A stretch of DNA of 64,000 nt from Halomonas alkalisoli (GTDB lineage Bacteria; Pseudomonadota; Gammaproteobacteria; Pseudomonadales; Halomonadaceae), in NCBI RefSeq assembly GCF_021412585.1, contig NZ_JAKCMI010000012.1, forward strand, positions 186,001 through 250,000, given 5' to 3'. This document shows, piece after piece, positions 10,173 through 19,062 of this stretch. The notes beneath the pieces were generated by a model, which was not told where the DNA came from, ran no database searches, and worked only from the letters and a program-made list of their open reading frames with translations. Within the stretch, counting starts at the first letter, position 1. Each line of letters opens with the position of its first letter. Position numbers and translations under genes: made by a program.

Positions 10173-12022
10173 GCATTCTCCTCGTCGTCAAAGGGATGGG
10201 CGACATCGAAGCGTACCGGACCGACGGGTGAAATCCAGCGTACTCCGAGGCCAGCCCCGGTATTGAGCGAATCGGGACCCCAGTCATCGAAGGCGTCACC
10301 GGTATCGATGAAGGCGGCGCCCCACCAGTTACCGGTGATGCGGTGCTGAACCTCGGTACTGGCGGTCAACAGCTGCTGGCCGCCTCGCAGCCGCCCCTCC
10401 TCGTTTCGCGGCGCCAGGGTTTCATACCCGTAGCCACGTACCGTGCGGTCGCCGCCGGTGAAGAAGCGCAGCGATGGCGGCACCTGGGAAAAGTCATTGG
10501 TCTCGATGGCACCGAGGCCAAGCCGGTTCACGAAACGCAGATTGCTGCCCAGCATGCGAATCCATTCGGTATCGCCTGTCATGCGCAGGAAGTCGGCACC
10601 CGAACCCCACATGCCGTCGGAGTATTCGAAGGCAATTCTCTGGCGGTCGCCCCAGCTGGGAAACCGAGGGTCGCGAGTCCGTGTCCGTGACCAGCTCACC
10701 CCGGGGTAGTAGATGAGGACACTATCGGCTTCCCCGCCCTGGGTGAAGTCCTCGTAGGTGGCGCGGACGTAGAGTGTCTGCACCCAGCGGTTGTCGAACT
10801 CCCAGCGCCGTGCCAGTTCGATCGTGCTTTCGAGGGTCCGGGTATCTTCCATGTCCCGATGACGCAAGCCGTACTGCAGGCGGTATTGATCGCGCAACGG
10901 ATCGTCCAGCGGTAACAGGTAGGTACCGGTCAGGCGCTGCTCCGGCTGAGAGATGAAGAGGTCGTGGTCGAGGCTATGGCCGTAGCGGTTGATCCAGGGC
11001 TGCTCCCAGCCGAAACCCATCCGGGGCCCTACGTCGGTGGCGTAGCCCACGGCGACCTCGAACTGGTGCCGGTCTGCCGGTGCCAGCACGACATCGATCG
11101 GCATGACGGGGCGTTCGGGTCGATGCAGCGTGGTCACGGCGGTGAGTGCCTCGGCGGATAGCCGTGGCCCATCGGCAGGCGGCGGCGAGGGTTCTGCCCG
11201 ATCGCTGGGCAGCGTCGCCTCTCCCTGGGTGCCGACCTCGTTCCACCAACCCAGCTCAGGGGGCGTCAGGGCCAACTGCCGGCGGCTGTCCAGCCGCGGA
11301 CGTACGCTGACCGAGCTGAACCAGCCCGCCTGCCCCAGGCGCTGGGCATAGAGCGCCACATCCCCGGCAAGGTAGGGTTCCCCCGGCGTGAAGGGGGCCA
11401 TCTGCCGAAGCCGCTCCTGGAGGATATGGCTACCCCGTATGGTCACATCGCCGAAGGCGTAGCGCGGCCCGCTGTCCAGCGCCAGGTAGAGGCGCGCGCT
11501 CTCGTCGAAGGGCCGGACCTCCATGCGCCGGTCAGTGAAGCTCCAGTCAAAATAGCCCCGTTCCAGGGAGAGGTTGGCAAGGCGATTGCGCATGCGGTCC
11601 CAGGGGGCATGCTGCAGCGGGTCGCCAACGTCCAGCGGGAATGCCTCGACCGTATCGCGGAAAGGGCCATCGTTGCTGGCATCGCCTTCGAGGCGAATGT
11701 CCAGAACCTCGATGATGACCTGGGGGCCGGGCTCGATGACCAGCTCTACATGACGGGGCGGATCACGCTCTTCGAGTCGCTGGTGGATCTGGGGTTCATA
11801 GTACCCATAGACCCGCATGGCCTCCCGAGTGCGCCGCAGGACTTCGCCTTCGAGACGCACTCGCCCGTACTGGGCGGCATCGAGGCTGCCCAGGTAGTGG
11901 CGAACATTGTCGGCGACATCGCCCTCCAGCCCGTCGATACGGGCCTCGAGGGCCAGCGCATCCTGGCTGAGGCCAAGGCACAGGACCACTGCCCCAAGGC
12001 ATGCTGCTACGCGCTTTCCCAT
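10136..12022 (-). CDS. tamA: Outer-membrane assembly factor TamA (Omp85 family)
   Basis: TamA is an Omp85-family outer-membrane barrel that partners TamB. The 628-residue reading starts MGKRVAACLGAVVLCLGLSQ, a signal peptide with likely cleavage after ALA (about residue 24). Then come POTRA-like segments and a 16-strand-type barrel with the Omp85 lid motif region VRGYGYETLAPRN and the final strand ending in [10 protein letters not shown], whose terminal Phe is the outer-membrane insertion signal. The ATG complementary to 12020-12022 was chosen to put the signal peptide at the N-terminus; the frame extends 20 codons further to 12082. Length compares with E. coli TamA (577). It is followed by tamB with a 37-base overlap. 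Confidence 0.92.
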   Translation of the reverse strand: MGKRVAACLGAVVLCLGLSQDALALEARIDGLEGDVADNVRHYLGSLDAAQYGRVRLEGEVLRRTREAMRVYGYYEPQIHQRLEERDPPRHVELVIEPGPQVIIEVLDIRLEGDASNDGPFRDTVEAFPLDVGDPLQHAPWDRMRNRLANLSLERGYFDWSFTDRRMEVRPFDESARLYLALDSGPRYAFGDVTIRGSHILQERLRQMAPFTPGEPYLAGDVALYAQRLGQAGWFSSVSVRPRLDSRRQLALTPPELGWWNEVGTQGEATLPSDRAEPSPPPADGPRLSAEALTAVTTLHRPERPVMPIDVVLAPADRHQFEVAVGYATDVGPRMGFGWEQPWINRYGHSLDHDLFISQPEQRLTGTYLLPLDDPLRDQYRLQYGLRHRDMEDTRTLESTIELARRWEFDNRWVQTLYVRATYEDFTQGGEADSVLIYYPGVSWSRTRTRDPRFPSWGDRQRIAFEYSDGMWGSGADFLRMTGDTEWIRMLGSNLRFVNRLGLGAIETNDFSQVPPSLRFFTGGDRTVRGYGYETLAPRNEEGRLRGGQQLLTASTEVQHRITGNWWGAAFIDTGDAFDDWGPDSLNTGAGLGVRWISPVGPVRFDVAHPFDDEENAWRLHFAIGPEF

Positions 12023-12081
12023 ATCAACGGTTTCCTGACTGGCTCCAGTCCAACCCGCGACTGGAGGCCCACCTGATGGCA

Positions 12082-12999
12082 TTACTGCAGGGCTTCCAAC
12101 CCGGCACTGAGTGCGAGCTGGGTCTGACGCAGCTCGATCAATTCGGCTTCCATGGCGGTGAGTCTGTTCTGCAGTCCGCTAACCGTTTCCTGATGCTCCT
12201 GCTGGCCTGACGCAAGGCCTTCCAGCTCCTCGTTCAAGGCGTCGAGACGCTCGGTCACACTCTCGAGCTGAGCGATCAGCTCCGCCTCCTGGCTCCGGGT
12301 GCGCTCATCCAGCGCCTGGAAACGCTCGTCCCGACCGGCCAGTTCCTCCGCCAGGGCGGCCTGCACGTCCTGCTGGATGTCGCCCAGTTCATCGAAGCGG
12401 CCCTGCCATTCCGACAGTTGCTCGGCGGTGCGCTGGCTGGAATCGGCCACCGTCTCGATGCGGGTGGCCAATGCCTGGCGCCCCTCTTCACTGGCCCGCT
12501 CCAGTGCATCCATCGAAACCTGGGTCGCACTCAGCAGGGCATCCCGGTAGGCCGCTTCCTCGGCCATGGTCTCCAGCTGCTCGGCAACGCCAGCGAGGCG
12601 ATCGTCCAGCTCGTCAAGCCGCGATTCGTCGATGTCGGCGACCTGCTCCACCTCCACCTCCAGGTTCGCCGTGCGAGCAGCCAGGGATTCGCCGCGATTC
12701 TCCAGCGTCGTCAGCCGTGACTCGATCACTTCCAGGCGATCGCCTCGGCCTTCCTCGGCATCGAAGCGAGCATGGACATTGGAGAGTTCGCCGGTCAATT
12801 GTCGCCACTGCTCATCGAAGCGCTGACGCTCCTGCCAGCCGAACCAGGTCACCGCTCCCAGGGCAATGACCAGCAGGAACACCATCAGCCGAAGCGGCCA
12901 AAGCCTGGGCATCGGCTGTGCTGGCCGCCGTGCCCGCGTCAGGCTGGTGTCCGGGTCGGGGACGATGGGGCGTCGCTCGGGCGGACGCGCTTCTGGCAT
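12082..12999 (-). CDS. Single-pass membrane protein with long coiled coil (unknown function)
   Basis: Not a family I can name. The 305 residues consist of a Pro/Arg-rich cytoplasmic tail (1-32), one membrane helix (about 33-55, LMVFLLVIALGAVTWFGW) and then about 240 residues of uninterrupted charged heptads rich in Glu, Arg, Ala, Leu and Gln, so the C-terminal part should be a long periplasmic coiled coil. The start has AAAGGAG 7 bases upstream. It lies between the UGDH-like gene (73 bases upstream) and tamA (60 bases downstream), on the same strand. The position suggests an envelope role, perhaps as a spacer or scaffold next to TamAB, but this is inference from neighbourhood only. Confidence 0.75.
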   Translation of the reverse strand: MPEARPPERRPIVPDPDTSLTRARRPAQPMPRLWPLRLMVFLLVIALGAVTWFGWQERQRFDEQWRQLTGELSNVHARFDAEEGRGDRLEVIESRLTTLENRGESLAARTANLEVEVEQVADIDESRLDELDDRLAGVAEQLETMAEEAAYRDALLSATQVSMDALERASEEGRQALATRIETVADSSQRTAEQLSEWQGRFDELGDIQQDVQAALAEELAGRDERFQALDERTRSQEAELIAQLESVTERLDALNEELEGLASGQQEHQETVSGLQNRLTAMEAELIELRQTQLALSAGLEALQ

Positions 13000-13072
13000 G
13001 GCAAACTCCTTTCAGCAAAGGCGGCAGGCGCCCATTGTAAGCAGGGAAACCGCCTGCACGCACGCTGTTACC

Positions 13073-14380
13073 TCAACGAGAAGGAGTCTGCGCGGGGTCG
13101 GCCCGGCGGCCGATACCCCGGTAGGAAAGTCCCCAGCTCGCCACATGGGATGGATCGTAGATGTTGCGCCCATCCAGCAGCAGGCCTTCCCGTAGCTGTC
13201 CCGCCAGCCTGGCCCAGTCCGGGTTCCAGTAGTGCTTCCATTCGGTGACCAGCATCAGGGCATCCGCGCCTTCGCAGGCAGCATAGGGGTCGGCATCGAA
13301 TAGCTCCAGCAATGGATGGTCGCCGACTTCGGCGCGCAGCGCCGCCGTGGCGGCGGGGTCGTGCAGCCGAACCTTGACGCCCTGGGCCCACAGTGCCTTG
13401 AGCAGCGTGAGGACCGGTGCATGATCGATGCGGGCCGAGCCCGGCTTGAAGGCCGCGCCCCATATCGCCAGGGTGCGCCCTTCCAGGCGGCCGTGGAAAT
13501 GGGTCCAGAGCTTGCGAAACAGCGTCTCCTTCACCTGCTCGTTGATATCCAGAACCTGTTCCAGCAGCGCCGAATGGCGGCCGCTGGCCTCCTGGACATC
13601 GGCCAGCCGCATCAGGTCGCGGGAGAAGTTGGGTCCGCCGAAACCGCAGCCCGGATAGAGGTATTCATAGCCGATCCGTGAGTCGGCACCCATGCCCTGG
13701 CGGACATGCTCCACGTCCACCCCGAGGGTATCGGCCAACCCCGCGATCTCGTTCATGTAGCTGATACGCGTTGCCAGCATGCCGATGGTGGCCAGCTTGG
13801 TCAGCTCCGCCGCACGACGCGGCATGCGCTGAACCACATCGCGACGTCGATTGAAGGCGCGCAGCAGTTCGCGCACCTGGGCTTCGGCATGATCGTCATC
13901 GCAGCCCAGCAGCCAGCGGCCGGGGCGGGTGAAGCTGGCCCAGGCGCGCCCCTCCTCCAGCATGTCGACCAGGGCTACGGCACGGCGCTCCGGCGCTCCA
14001 AGGCGCGACTCCAGGCGCTCGGTCTCGCCCACCGGGAAGGTGGAGTTGTTGATCAGCATCAGCCCGCCACCGTGGCCCGCAGCGGCCTGTTCCACCAGAT
14101 CGCCGGCCTCGTCCCGCTGTTCGGGAGAGAGAGCGAGCCATAGGATATCGATGGCGCCCGGGTGCGGCGTGTCGCTGCCCGCCACCGTCAGGGTGCCGAG
14201 CTCACGCCCTTCCTGGAGGCTGGCCATGAGGTCGGGCTCGCGCTTCAGCCAGTCGACTTCCAGCAGGCGGGGCCAGGGCATCGAGGCGTGGGGCACCCAG
14301 TGCACCTGGTGCCCTACCCAGGAGAGGGCGGCGGCGGCCGTGGCGGCCGCCAGCTCACTTCCATGAATCTCGAGTCGCAT
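13073..14380 (-). CDS. UDP-glucose/GDP-mannose dehydrogenase-like protein, catalytic Cys absent
   Basis: A 435-residue protein aligned by eye along its whole length with UDP-glucose 6-dehydrogenases: NNSTFPVGETERLESRL matches the STVPVG loop, AELTKLATIGMLATRISYMN matches the helix with the conserved Lys and Asn, and the C-terminal third has WGAAFKPGSARIDHAPV and DGRNIYDP. Two functional sites are damaged. The catalytic GGSCFPKD is replaced by GGPNFSRD (Asn for Cys), and the N-terminal Rossmann GxGxxG is absent (IHGSELAAATAAAAL). It starts 5 bases after galU and is surely co-transcribed. It may be a non-catalytic paralogue, a regulator, or a dehydrogenase with altered chemistry. Confidence 0.8.
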   Translation of the reverse strand: MRLEIHGSELAAATAAAALSWVGHQVHWVPHASMPWPRLLEVDWLKREPDLMASLQEGRELGTLTVAGSDTPHPGAIDILWLALSPEQRDEAGDLVEQAAAGHGGGLMLINNSTFPVGETERLESRLGAPERRAVALVDMLEEGRAWASFTRPGRWLLGCDDDHAEAQVRELLRAFNRRRDVVQRMPRRAAELTKLATIGMLATRISYMNEIAGLADTLGVDVEHVRQGMGADSRIGYEYLYPGCGFGGPNFSRDLMRLADVQEASGRHSALLEQVLDINEQVKETLFRKLWTHFHGRLEGRTLAIWGAAFKPGSARIDHAPVLTLLKALWAQGVKVRLHDPAATAALRAEVGDHPLLELFDADPYAACEGADALMLVTEWKHYWNPDWARLAGQLREGLLLDGRNIYDPSHVASWGLSYRGIGRRADPAQTPSR

Positions 14381-14385
14381 GGCGA

Positions 14386-15276
14386 TTACTCCGGCTGGCT
14401 ATAGCGGGAGAGCAGTTCGCGAAAGCCCTCGCCGAAGCGCGGATGACGGCGACCATAGACCATGGTGGCTTCGAGATAGCCGAGCTGATGGCCGCAGTCG
14501 TAGGTCTTGCCGCGCATTCGCCAGGCGTCGACGCCATCGGTCTGACGCAGCGTCTCGATGGCGTCGGTGAGCTGAATCTCGTTGCCGGCGCCGGGCGGGG
14601 TTTCGGCCAGCAGGGAGAAGATACGGCCCGGCAGGATATAGCGACCGATGACGGCCAGGTTGGAGGGTGCCTCTTCCCGTGACGGTTTCTCCACCACCCC
14701 GTTCAGCGGGCAGGATTCACCCGCCGAGGGTGCGCCGCCCCGAGGATCCACGATGCCGTACTTGTGGACATTCTCCCACGGCACTTCTTCGACCATCAGT
14801 TGGCAACGTCCACTGGCCTGAAAGGCATCGATCATTCCCGCCAGGTCGTTGCGCTCTAGGCCCTCATCATCCACCAGGACGTCGGGGAGCAGTACCGCAA
14901 AGGGTTCGTTGTCGCCGATTACCGGGCGGGCGCAGAGTACCGCGTGGCCAAGGCCCAGGGGCTCGGGCTGGCGAACGCTGATGATATTGACGTCATCGGG
15001 AACGATGGCGTTGAGTTCGTCGAGCAGCTCCTGCTTGTCCTTGGCCTCGAGGCTCGCCTCGAGCTCGAAGTGCTTGTCGAAGTGGTTCTCGATAGCACTC
15101 TTGCTGGCATGGGTCACCAGAACGATATCGCGGATCCCGGCGGCGACCGCTTCATTCACCACATACTGGATCACGGGGCGATCGACGATGGTGATCATCT
15201 CCTTGGGAATCGCCTTGGATGCGGGCAGGCATCGGGTTCCGAAGCCGGCCACGGGGAGAACAGCCTTGCGAATCAT
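14386..15276 (-). CDS. galU: UTP-glucose-1-phosphate uridylyltransferase GalU
   Basis: Makes UDP-glucose from UTP and glucose 1-phosphate for envelope polysaccharides. The N-terminal nucleotide-binding segment LPVAGFGTRCLPASKAIPKE, the following IVDRPVIQYVVNEA, and PVIGDNEPFAVLLPDVLVDD are diagnostic. The length of 296 residues equals the usual GalU size. GGAAGG precedes the ATG. It heads the minus-strand run galU, UGDH-like gene, coiled-coil gene, tamA, tamB, msrA, and is divergent from ubiG, sharing a 160-base promoter region. Position 14-15 has Cys where many GalU have Met, which is not expected to matter. Confidence 0.95.
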   Translation of the reverse strand: MIRKAVLPVAGFGTRCLPASKAIPKEMITIVDRPVIQYVVNEAVAAGIRDIVLVTHASKSAIENHFDKHFELEASLEAKDKQELLDELNAIVPDDVNIISVRQPEPLGLGHAVLCARPVIGDNEPFAVLLPDVLVDDEGLERNDLAGMIDAFQASGRCQLMVEEVPWENVHKYGIVDPRGGAPSAGESCPLNGVVEKPSREEAPSNLAVIGRYILPGRIFSLLAETPPGAGNEIQLTDAIETLRQTDGVDAWRMRGKTYDCGHQLGYLEATMVYGRRHPRFGEGFRELLSRYSQPE

Positions 15277-15380
15277 TGTGCCTTCCTTGTCGCTGGAGTC
15301 GGTTGATCAAAATGACGACCCGGGCCACCGATGATTCCGTCATGGGAAAGCCCGGGTCGCTACGGGTACAATAGCGCATG

Positions 15381-15393
15381 ATACCGAAGGTAT
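15381..15393. promoter_or_regulatory. Short palindrome in the galU-ubiG divergent promoter region
   Basis: ATACCGAAGGTAT is an inverted repeat with 5-bp arms and a 3-base centre. It lies between a TACAAT -10-like hexamer for ubiG and TTCAAT/TATTGT hexamers (18-bp spacing) that could serve galU on the minus strand. It may be an operator or a chance palindrome. Confidence 0.3.
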
Positions 15394-15436
15394 TGAATGA
15401 TGCCAGGGTGTCGACCCATTCACACGGAGATACAAC

Positions 15437-16159
15437 ATGAGCGCAAGCCTCCATCACCACAATGTGGACCAGGCCGAGATTGCCAAGTTCGAGGCGCTGG
15501 CCAGCCGGTGGTGGGACCCGCAGAGCGAATTCAAGCCGCTGCACGACATCAATCCGCTGCGCCTGGATTTCATCGATGCGCGCTGTGGCCTGGCGGGACG
15601 TCAGGTCCTCGACGTGGGCTGTGGCGGCGGCATCCTTGCCGAAGCCATGGCCCATCGCGGTGCCCGCGTTACCGGCGTCGACATGGGGGAGGCGCCCCTC
15701 GGCGTGGCGCGCCTGCATGCCCAGGAAAGCGGTGTCGAGGTGACCTATCGTCAAGCCAGTGCCGAGGAGATGGCCGCCGAGCATGCCGGCGAGTTCGACG
15801 TGGTGACCTGCCTGGAGATGCTGGAGCATGTACCCGACCCCGGCTCCGTCATTCGCGCCTGTGCCACCCTCGTCAAGCCGGGGGGGCACGTCTTCTTCTC
15901 GACGCTCAACCGGAACCCCAAGGCCTACACCCTGGCGATCATCGGTGCCGAATACCTGCTCAGGATGCTCCCCCGCGGCACTCATGACTACCGCAAGTTC
16001 ATCCGCCCCTCCGAACTCGCCGGCTGGTGTCGGGAAGCGGGCCTGGAAGTACGCGAACAGAGCGGCCTGGTCTACAATCCGCTGACCCGCCGCTACCGGC
16101 TCTCGGCACAGGATGTTTCGGTCAATTACCTGATGCACTGTCGCCGGGAGACAAGCTGA
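15437..16159 (+). CDS. ubiG: Ubiquinone biosynthesis O-methyltransferase UbiG
   Basis: SAM-dependent enzyme carrying out both O-methylations in ubiquinone synthesis. The 240-residue protein begins with the UbiG N-terminus ([20 protein letters not shown]), has the SAM motif [15 protein letters not shown] at about 58-72 and the family C-terminal half with [21 protein letters not shown]. The length matches E. coli UbiG (240). Its stop overlaps the next start as TGATG at 16157-16161, so the two genes are translationally coupled. Confidence 0.96.
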   Translation: MSASLHHHNVDQAEIAKFEALASRWWDPQSEFKPLHDINPLRLDFIDARCGLAGRQVLDVGCGGGILAEAMAHRGARVTGVDMGEAPLGVARLHAQESGVEVTYRQASAEEMAAEHAGEFDVVTCLEMLEHVPDPGSVIRACATLVKPGGHVFFSTLNRNPKAYTLAIIGAEYLLRMLPRGTHDYRKFIRPSELAGWCREAGLEVREQSGLVYNPLTRRYRLSAQDVSVNYLMHCRRETS

Positions 16160-16824
16160 TGCAGTTGCCGGACGCGCTGCTGTTCGACCTCGACGGGACC
16201 CTGGTCGATACCGCACCCGACCTGGCACGAGCCACCAATGCCCTGCGTGCCCATCATGGGCTGGCACCACTGCCCTACCCGGTGATCCGCGCCCAGGTCT
16301 CCAATGGGGGCAGCGCCCTGGTCATGCTGGCACTGGGTCTGGAAAAGGCCCACGACGGCCATGAGGAAGCCCGGGAGTTTCTGCTCGAGGCCTATGGCCA
16401 GGCCGTCGCCGAAGAGAGCCGGGTCTTTCCCCCGCTGGATCGCCTGCTGGCGAACTGGGAGTCCAGGCGTCGGCCCTGGGGCATCGTCACCAACAAGCCT
16501 CGGGCCTATGCGGCGCCATTGATCGACGCCCTGGGCCTGATGCCAGGCGCCCTCCTCTGCGCCGACGACCTGCCCGTCAAGAAGCCGTCCCCCGAACCGC
16601 TGTGGGCCGCTGCGGTGGCACTGGGCGTCGCGCCGGAGCGGTGCTGGTATATCGGCGATCATCTGCGCGACATGCAGGCGGCGCGTGCCGCCGGCATGCC
16701 GGCCATAGCCGTGGGCTACGGCTACATCGAGGAGGGAGACGACTATCGCGACTGGCCGGCCGACCTATGGTTCGAGACCAGCGCGTCCCTGGCGGAGACC
16801 CTGATGCCCGCTCCCGCACTCTGA
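16159..16824 (+). CDS. mupP: HAD phosphatase, probably N-acetylmuramic acid 6-phosphate phosphatase MupP
   Basis: Haloacid-dehalogenase phosphatase of 221 residues. Motif I is DLDGTLVDT with Asp10 and Asp12, motif II lies in the GIVTNKP segment, motif III in VKKPSPEP, and motif IV in YIGDHLRDMQAA. Such proteins are often named phosphoglycolate phosphatase (Gph). I prefer MupP because the order ubiG, this gene, then a YciK-type short-chain dehydrogenase is the Pseudomonas arrangement in which MupP was shown to act in cell-wall MurNAc recycling. The start ATG overlaps the ubiG stop by one base. Substrate cannot be proved from sequence. Confidence 0.78.
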   Translation: MQLPDALLFDLDGTLVDTAPDLARATNALRAHHGLAPLPYPVIRAQVSNGGSALVMLALGLEKAHDGHEEAREFLLEAYGQAVAEESRVFPPLDRLLANWESRRRPWGIVTNKPRAYAAPLIDALGLMPGALLCADDLPVKKPSPEPLWAAAVALGVAPERCWYIGDHLRDMQAARAAGMPAIAVGYGYIEEGDDYRDWPADLWFETSASLAETLMPAPAL

Positions 16825-16871
16825 TCCAGGCATTCTGACCCAGGCACCGGGAGCGGGCCATGACGCCGGGG

Positions 16872-17636
16872 CTACGCCGACTTCGGCGGCTGCGCGTCGA
16901 AGCGCTCGCCGTTATGGCCATGACTGTCGGGCCCCATCAGCCACAGGTAGGTGGGCATGATGGCCTGCGGCGTGGGCAGCGTCTCGGGGTCTTCGCCCGG
17001 GTAGGCATTGGCCCGCATGGTCGTGCGCGTCGCACCGGGGTTGAGGCTATTCACCCGCAGGGTGCCGAGGTGCTCGACCTCGTCGGCAAGCACTTCCATG
17101 AACCCCTCGGTCGCGAACTTGGAGACCGAGTAGGCACCCCAATAGGCACGCCCCTTGCGCCCCACGCTGGACGAAGTGAAGACCACCGAGGCGTCCTTCG
17201 ATGCCTGCAATAGCGGCAACAGTGCCTGGGTCATCCATACCGGTCCGTTGAAATTGACCTGCATGACCTGCTCCCAGAGCTCGGGATTGTACTGCTCGAA
17301 GGGGGTTATCCGCCCCAGCAGGCTGGCATTGTGCAGGAGACCGTCGAGGCGGCCGAACTCCTTGTCGAGCATCTCCGCCAGGTCGTGGTAATCCTTCAGC
17401 GTGGCGCCTTCGAAGTTCAGCGGCACGATCGCGGGCTGAGGGCAGCCTGCCGCCTCGATCTCGTCGTACACCTTTTCCAGCTTGCTCAGCGTACGACCCA
17501 GCAGTATGACCGTGGCTCCATGGCGGGCGAATTCCAGTGCGGCCTCACGACCGATGCCGTCACCGGCTCCGGTGACCAGAATGATACGTCCTTCAAGCAG
17601 ATCGGCTGGCGCCTGGTAGTCGATCCTGCAGCTCAT
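16872..17636 (-). CDS. yciK: YciK-family short-chain dehydrogenase/reductase
   Basis: Classical short-chain dehydrogenase of 254 residues. The cofactor site TGAGDGIGREAA is at about 22-33, the NAG-like motif is HNASLLGRI, and the catalytic Tyr and Lys are in YWGAYSVSKFA. The N-terminal YQAPADLLEGRIILVTGAG is characteristic of the YciK group, whose substrate is unknown. The ATG at 17634-17636 follows GAGGAG. It faces mupP tail to tail and follows cpoB by 32 bases on the same strand, so it may ride on the tol-pal transcript. Confidence 0.85.
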   Translation of the reverse strand: MSCRIDYQAPADLLEGRIILVTGAGDGIGREAALEFARHGATVILLGRTLSKLEKVYDEIEAAGCPQPAIVPLNFEGATLKDYHDLAEMLDKEFGRLDGLLHNASLLGRITPFEQYNPELWEQVMQVNFNGPVWMTQALLPLLQASKDASVVFTSSSVGRKGRAYWGAYSVSKFATEGFMEVLADEVEHLGTLRVNSLNPGATRTTMRANAYPGEDPETLPTPQAIMPTYLWLMGPDSHGHNGERFDAQPPKSA

Positions 17637-17668
17637 CGCGGCTCCTCGTCCTCGGGCGGGGCCAGCCC

Positions 17669-18442
17669 TCACAGGGACTGGCGTAGAAAGTCGTTGGCAA
17701 GTCCGGCAGCGCTGCTGTCGGGATAATCATCCCTCACCCGCTCCAGCAATTCTCGGCTCTCACCGGGCTCCCCCTGGCGGGCCTTGATCAGGCCGAGCTT
17801 GTAGAGGGCATCGGGCAGCTTGCTGCTCTGGGGGTAGTTCTCGATGACCTGCCGGAAGGCGAGATCGGCCTCGGCCAGATTGCCCTCCGCGGAGTGCAAC
17901 TCCCCCAGCCAGTAATGGCCATTGGCGGTCAGGTTGTTGTCGGGGTGCTCGACCACGAAGGCTTCGAAGGCCCTGATCGCCTCCTGGAATTCGCGCGCCT
18001 GCACCTTGGAGAAGGCCGCCTGGTAGGCCGCCTGGGCATTGGCGCTCACACCGCTCGGCGATGGCGCTTGGGCGACCTGGCGGGCGGACTCCTCGTCGAC
18101 TTCCGGGCGGGCTTCGATGCCGGCACTGCCGGCCATCAGCCGCTCGTCGAGATCGAGGTACTGCTGGCGCGTCTGGTTACGCAGCTGTTCGAGCTGGTGG
18201 CGCAGTTCTTCGATCTGGCCACGCAGCTGCTGAATCTCCCGCTGGTGCTCCTCCACCTGGTTGAAAATGACCAGGCTGCCCCGGGACTCTTCCCGAACTT
18301 CTGCCTGATCCATGAAGGATCGCGACGGAGAGGCGGTCAGGTCCTCGATCACAGGGCGCTGTTGTGCAACGGCAAGGCTCATCACGGACAGCGGGAGCAC
18401 CAGGGCTCCCGCGCCGCACAGCCTTTTCAGACTGTGTCTCAT
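17669..18442 (-). CDS. cpoB: Tol-Pal system coordinator CpoB (YbgF)
   Basis: Periplasmic protein that links the Tol-Pal machine with peptidoglycan synthesis during cell constriction. The 257-residue protein has a signal peptide (residues 1-27, ending near VMSLAVA), a trimerising coiled coil rich in Gln, Leu and Glu (about 60-115), a Ser/Ala/Gln linker and a C-terminal TPR domain starting near AQAAYQAAFSKVQAREFQEA. The second of two in-frame ATGs (18440-18442) is preferred because GGAG lies 6 bases upstream. It is the gene after pal, as in most gammaproteobacteria. Confidence 0.93.
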   Translation of the reverse strand: MRHSLKRLCGAGALVLPLSVMSLAVAQQRPVIEDLTASPSRSFMDQAEVREESRGSLVIFNQVEEHQREIQQLRGQIEELRHQLEQLRNQTRQQYLDLDERLMAGSAGIEARPEVDEESARQVAQAPSPSGVSANAQAAYQAAFSKVQAREFQEAIRAFEAFVVEHPDNNLTANGHYWLGELHSAEGNLAEADLAFRQVIENYPQSSKLPDALYKLGLIKARQGEPGESRELLERVRDDYPDSSAAGLANDFLRQSL

Positions 18443-18478
18443 GTTGGACTCCATTGGCGCACCATCGCGCCGGCTCGA

Positions 18479-19018
18479 TCAGTAGGCGAAGACCACACGA
18501 CGATTCTGGGCGTGTGCATCGTCATTGTTGCCACGCACTGCCGGGCGCTCTTCACCATAGCTGACGATCTCCAGCTGGGAGGGAGAGACACCCTGAACCT
18601 CAAGGAAACGCTTCACGGAATTCGCGCGACGCTCACCGAGGGCCATGTTGTATTCACGGGTGCCACGCTCGTCGGTATGGCCTTGCAGCACGACGCGAGC
18701 GTTGCCGTTGGAGCGCAGGTAGCGGGCATGGGCTACCAGCACTGACTCGAATTCGGAGCGAATGTTGTCGCGGTCGAAGTCGAAGTAGATAGTACGGACT
18801 TCGGGAATGCGGCCGTCGGCTTGCTGGCCGGCACGATCGCCGTTGGCACCGACACCGGTACCGCTGACCTGACCGCTACCCGCCACGCCGGTACCGGCTG
18901 CGCCGTTGCGGGTGCCCTCCATAGACCCGTCCTGAGTCCCACCGGTGCTGGAACAGCCGGCCACGAGCGCCAGAGAAAGGGCGAGTGCCAGGCTCCTGGC
19001 ATGCGACTTGAATTGCAT
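18479..19018 (-). CDS. pal: Peptidoglycan-associated lipoprotein Pal
   Basis: Outer-membrane lipoprotein that binds peptidoglycan and TolB. The 179-residue precursor has a lipobox LVAGC with Cys22 as the lipidated residue, then a Gly/Ser/Thr-rich tether and an OmpA-like domain: IYFDFDRDNIRSEF, LQGHTDERGTREYNMALGER and the closing VSYGEERPA. The ATG at 19016-19018 has AAGGAG upstream; an open frame extends further to 19084 but overlaps the end of tolB. It is 45 bases downstream of tolB. Confidence 0.96.
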   Translation of the reverse strand: MQFKSHARSLALALSLALVAGCSSTGGTQDGSMEGTRNGAAGTGVAGSGQVSGTGVGANGDRAGQQADGRIPEVRTIYFDFDRDNIRSEFESVLVAHARYLRSNGNARVVLQGHTDERGTREYNMALGERRANSVKRFLEVQGVSPSQLEIVSYGEERPAVRGNNDDAHAQNRRVVFAY

Positions 19019-19062
19019 CGTCAAACTCCTTGAAGGATTCGAAAGACACGGATCATCGAGCA

